NCBI RefSeq assembly: GCF_003020115.1
Contig: NZ_PYFX01000011.1
Coordinates: forward strand, 1-64,000
Direction: 5' to 3'
From: Bradyrhizobium sp. MOS002
Lineage (GTDB): Bacteria; Pseudomonadota; Alphaproteobacteria; Rhizobiales; Xanthobacteraceae
DNA length: 64,000 bases
Shown here: positions 61,658 to 64,000 of the stretch, in pieces
Layout of the letters: each line of letters begins with the position of its first letter
How positions within the stretch are numbered: position 1 is the stretch's first letter
Notes under the pieces: generated by a model
Seen by the model: the letters and a program-made list of their open reading frames with translations, nothing else
Databases searched by the model: none
What the model was told of the DNA's origin: nothing
Program-made: the position numbers and the translations under genes

Positions 61658-61803
61658 GCGATCCTCCTCGTCGCGTGTCGTGCCATCGGCGCGCGATTGT
61701 CCCGTGCGTCGATTCGTATCGTTGATGCGATTAAGCCCGAGCTGTCAGCGCAATGCATGCTCAAATAATATGCGGGGTAGACGGCCGCTGATGCGATGCA
61801 AAA

Positions 61804-62895
61804 TCAGCGGCGCGCAGATTCGATCGTTTGCTGCGGTGCGGCTTGCAGAAATTGCCGGACCTGCTCGCTGTAGAATTTGGCGTTTCCGGTGGTGCCGTGG
61901 CCGCGCGTCTCGGTGCTTGCCGGGATGAGATACAGTTTGCCGTTCTTGACCCGTGTCATCGCAGCGTCCGTGATGCCGGTCTCGGGCGGGTTGCGCTCGT
62001 CATCGGCGGAATTGATCAGCAACAGCGACGCTTCGATGGCCTCCAGCTTCTCGCCGGCATTGTAGTCATGCGAAGACTCCCACTGGTAGACGAAGTCGTT
62101 GGCATCTGCGGTGATCGGCATGGCCAGCCGCTCGTCGACGATCTTGTCGGCCTTCGCCGCCGTCGGCGCCTGCGATTGATAGGCTAGCGTTCCACCGATG
62201 CTCGCGATGCCGTAGGCGGTGATGGCGTATTTCATCATGCGCGGCTGGCTGGTGTAATTGCCGCCATTGTAGTCGAGATCGCTGCGGATGGTGTCGAGCA
62301 TGATCCGCCGCAGCATCCAGTTACGCGACGCCATCTCGGTCGGCTGCGAGGCCATCGGGATCAACGCGTCCATCGCCTTCGGATATTTCTCACCCCACAG
62401 CCAGGTGTGCATGCCGCCCATCGAATTGCCTATGACCAGCCGCAGGTGCTTGACCCCAAGCCCTTCCGTCACCAGGCGATACTGGGCCTCGACCATGTCG
62501 TCGTAATCGTATTTCGGGAAGCTCGTCTTCATCCCGTCAGAGGGTTTTGACGATTTGCCATGGCCGACATTGTCGGGAATGATGATGTAATATTTGGAGG
62601 CATCGAGTGGCTGCCCCGCGCCGAACAGCTCGCCGGCAAAGGCTGATGACAGCATGCTCGCGCCCGAGCCGCCGGTGCCGTGCAGCACCAGCACCGGCTG
62701 GCCGCTCGGCTCACCTACGGTGGTGTAGTGCAGCTTCAGCTCCGGCATGGTCTCGCCGGTGTGGAACTTGAAATCCCTGGCGATCCAGTCGCCCTGCTTC
62801 GGCGCCGGATAATCGGCCGCCCATGCGGATGCCGGGATGGCCGACAAACAAACGGACAACAGGATGGCTGACAGCGTCGCGCAAGAAGCTTTCAT
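61804..62895 (-). CDS. Exported MetX-like alpha/beta hydrolase
   Basis: This 363-residue protein has a signal peptide (cleavage near SAWAAD, residue 27). The alpha/beta hydrolase domain is related to homoserine acetyltransferase (MetX). The nucleophile is in VIGNSMGGMHTW, the acid lies in NSADDERNPPE, and the histidine is in ETRGHGTTG. MetX enzymes are cytoplasmic and about 370-400 residues; an exported version is unlikely to make O-acetylhomoserine, so an esterase or acyltransferase acting in the periplasm is more plausible. Monocistronic. Confidence 0.86.
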   Translation of the reverse strand: MKASCATLSAILLSVCLSAIPASAWAADYPAPKQGDWIARDFKFHTGETMPELKLHYTTVGEPSGQPVLVLHGTGGSGASMLSSAFAGELFGAGQPLDASKYYIIIPDNVGHGKSSKPSDGMKTSFPKYDYDDMVEAQYRLVTEGLGVKHLRLVIGNSMGGMHTWLWGEKYPKAMDALIPMASQPTEMASRNWMLRRIMLDTIRSDLDYNGGNYTSQPRMMKYAITAYGIASIGGTLAYQSQAPTAAKADKIVDERLAMPITADANDFVYQWESSHDYNAGEKLEAIEASLLLINSADDERNPPETGITDAAMTRVKNGKLYLIPASTETRGHGTTGNAKFYSEQVRQFLQAAPQQTIESARR

Positions 62896-63020
62896 GTCGA
62901 TTTTCCCCGTGCGGCTCTGGTCGGCGGCCGCGTTGCGGCGGAACTTAGCAGAACTGTCCGGAAGGATGTAGGATTTCGTTTTCGCCGATCGTCCTTGAGG
63001 GAAAGGTCAGGAGAGATTGC

Positions 63021-63287
63021 ATGTGCCGCAACATCAAGACGCTGTTCAACTTCGAGCCGGAAGCGACGGAGGATGAGATCCACGCCAGCGCGCTCCAGTT
63101 CGTTCGAAAACTGTCCGGCTTCAACCGGCCGTCGCAGGCCAACGAGGCGGCGTTCGATCGTGCGGTGGCGGAGGTCTCGGAGGCTGCGCGAAAACTCCTG
63201 ACGTCGCTGCACACCCATGCCCCGGCGCGCGATCGAGAGATCGAGGCGGAAAAGGCCAAGGAACGTTCGCGGCTGCGTTTCGGCTAG
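63021..63287 (+). CDS. DUF2277 family protein
   Basis: This 88-residue protein starts MCRNIKTLFNFEPEATEDEIHASALQFVRKLSGF, which is diagnostic for DUF2277, a small helical family of unknown function. Charged helices continue to the C-terminus. There is no signal peptide or membrane segment. GGTCAGGAGAG precedes the ATG. The 125-base gap upstream separates it from the divergent exported hydrolase. Confidence 0.92.
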   Translation: MCRNIKTLFNFEPEATEDEIHASALQFVRKLSGFNRPSQANEAAFDRAVAEVSEAARKLLTSLHTHAPARDREIEAEKAKERSRLRFG

Positions 63288-63382
63288 GCGGCCCGAACGT
63301 CGTTCCGTGACCTGGCTCACGGTGGCAACGGTCGCAACGCGCGATGATGTTCGCCGGGCTTTTGACACCCCGGAGCACGACC

Positions 63383-63598
63383 ATGAGCCGCCCCCTTCTT
63401 CCGCTGAAAGCAGGTGCCATCGTCTTCACGCTGCTGTGGACCGCGTGGATGACGTGGTGGAGCGGTTCGTTCTCGAACGCGAGCGTCGTGATCCTGGCTT
63501 TGTGCGGCGCGGCAGTCGGCTATCTCTGGTACCGCGCCATGCGCTGGCAGTTCGAGCGCATGGGCATGCTGCCGCGACGCGAGAATGGGACGAAATAG
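63383..63598 (+). CDS. Small two-helix membrane protein
   Basis: This 71-residue protein has two hydrophobic segments (AGAIVFTLLWTAWMTWWSG and ASVVILALCGAAVGYLWY), with an Arg-rich cytoplasmic end. The start at 63383 (MSRPLLPLK) was preferred over 63344 because it begins at the first hydrophobic helix. Function unknown. It is convergent with the collagen-like gene. Confidence 0.72.
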   Translation: MSRPLLPLKAGAIVFTLLWTAWMTWWSGSFSNASVVILALCGAAVGYLWYRAMRWQFERMGMLPRRENGTK

Positions 63599-63607
63599 AA
63601 TCGTCCG

Positions 63608-64000
63608 TCAGTCCTTGTGGCCGTGCTTCTTCTTTTTCTTCTTTTTCCTGTGATCGCCTTCGCTGTCCTCGTCCTCGTCACCGAGGGGCAGGTCGTCGGT
63701 CTCCTGCACGGCGGCTTCCAGCGCCTCGCGCTCGGCGGCTTCACGCTCGCGCTGGCGGCGGCGCTCGTCCCATGCGTCGAACAGCTGATCGAGCCATGGC
63801 AGCACCTGCTCGATCGACGGCAATGGGCCGGGCGGACCGGCCTCGCCGCGCGGGCCTTGCGGCCCAGCCGGTCCTTGCGGTCCGACAGGTCCCTGTGCAC
63901 CGGCCGCCCCGCGCGGTCCGGCTTCGCCCTGCTTGCCTTGCGGACCGGGCTTGCCCAGCGGTCCGGCTTTCCCGATAGGACCCGGCTTGCCCTGCGGACC
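63608..64000 (-). CDS. Collagen-like Gly-X-Y repeat protein, 5' end beyond the window
   Basis: This is the 3' part of a gene whose start lies to the right of position 64000. From 64000 to 63821 the frame reads 20 uninterrupted Gly-X-Y triplets (GPQ GKP GPI GKA ...), with Pro often in the X position and Ala/Pro/Lys/Gln in the Y position. A non-collagen segment SIEQVLPWLDQLFDAWDE follows, then a charged helix and a lysine/histidine-rich end (HRKKKKKKKHGHKD). Bacterial proteins of this type can form triple helices at the cell surface. The internal Met near 63823 often chosen as start is a TTG codon inside the same frame. N-terminal features (signal, anchor) are not visible. Confidence 0.88.
   Translation of the reverse strand, partial: GPQGKPGPIGKAGPLGKPGPQGKQGEAGPRGAAGAQGPVGPQGPAGPQGPRGEAGPPGPLPSIEQVLPWLDQLFDAWDERRRQREREAAEREALEAAVQETDDLPLGDEDEDSEGDHRKKKKKKKHGHKD

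Overview
The window looks like a chromosomal segment of a Bradyrhizobium or close Bradyrhizobiaceae relative (Alphaproteobacteria). The DNA is uniformly GC-rich. One gene carries all five catalytic and metal positions known for Bradyrhizobium japonicum D-tartrate dehydratase, and an intracellular PHB depolymerase is present. A perfect Irr-type iron box lies upstream of bacterioferritin. Many gaps hold the 80-88 bp palindrome (cgtcattgcgag...ctcgcaatgacg) that I recall as common in these genomes. I see no rRNA, tRNA, CRISPR array, prophage or recognisable insertion sequence. Most of the window is ordinary metabolic chromosome with small repeat islands.

Left part (1-17.8 kb): a complete pqqABCDE operon runs leftward, including a 26-residue pqqA at 4440-4520, and ends in an S33 prolyl-aminopeptidase gene overlapping pqqE. 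It is followed by an amidase / glutathione peroxidase / DUF3297 operon, tarD, a small GIY-YIG nuclease gene bracketed by two near-identical palindromes, malonyl-CoA decarboxylase, a divergent AraC regulator/MFS pair and an RND efflux operon.

Middle (18-43.3 kb): an orphan periplasmic binding protein, a YncE-like propeller, a secreted protein of unknown function, a cupin, a hybrid histidine kinase, and an XRE-cupin regulator divergent from a large uptake and catabolic operon. That operon has a family 5 binding protein, two permeases, an FAD amine/amino-acid oxidase, a GhrA-like reductase and a fused double ATPase. Next come an AraC regulator, a mini-catalase homologue with Phe where the distal His is expected, phaZ, a glutathione transferase, an enolase-superfamily enzyme with an unusual K-x-H motif, an AraC-GyrI regulator, an SMP-30 lactonase, a GNAT enzyme and a GMC oxidoreductase.

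Right part (43.5-64 kb): a MASE1 hybrid kinase, a repeat-rich 1.1 kb gap, a MoxR/VWA pair in divergent arrangement, two sulfurtransferases, an L,D-transpeptidase with a repetitive proline-rich linker, a D-2-hydroxyacid dehydrogenase, ettA, an MltB-like transglycosylase, two paralogous glycine-rich envelope proteins, bfd-bfr with an Irr box, DoxX and PPOX proteins, an exported MetX-like hydrolase, DUF2277, and a collagen-like Gly-X-Y protein cut by the right edge.

The observations I would follow first are the palindrome-bracketed GIY-YIG gene, the peptidase fused by overlap to the pqq operon, the catalase homologue lacking its distal histidine, and the collagen-like protein.
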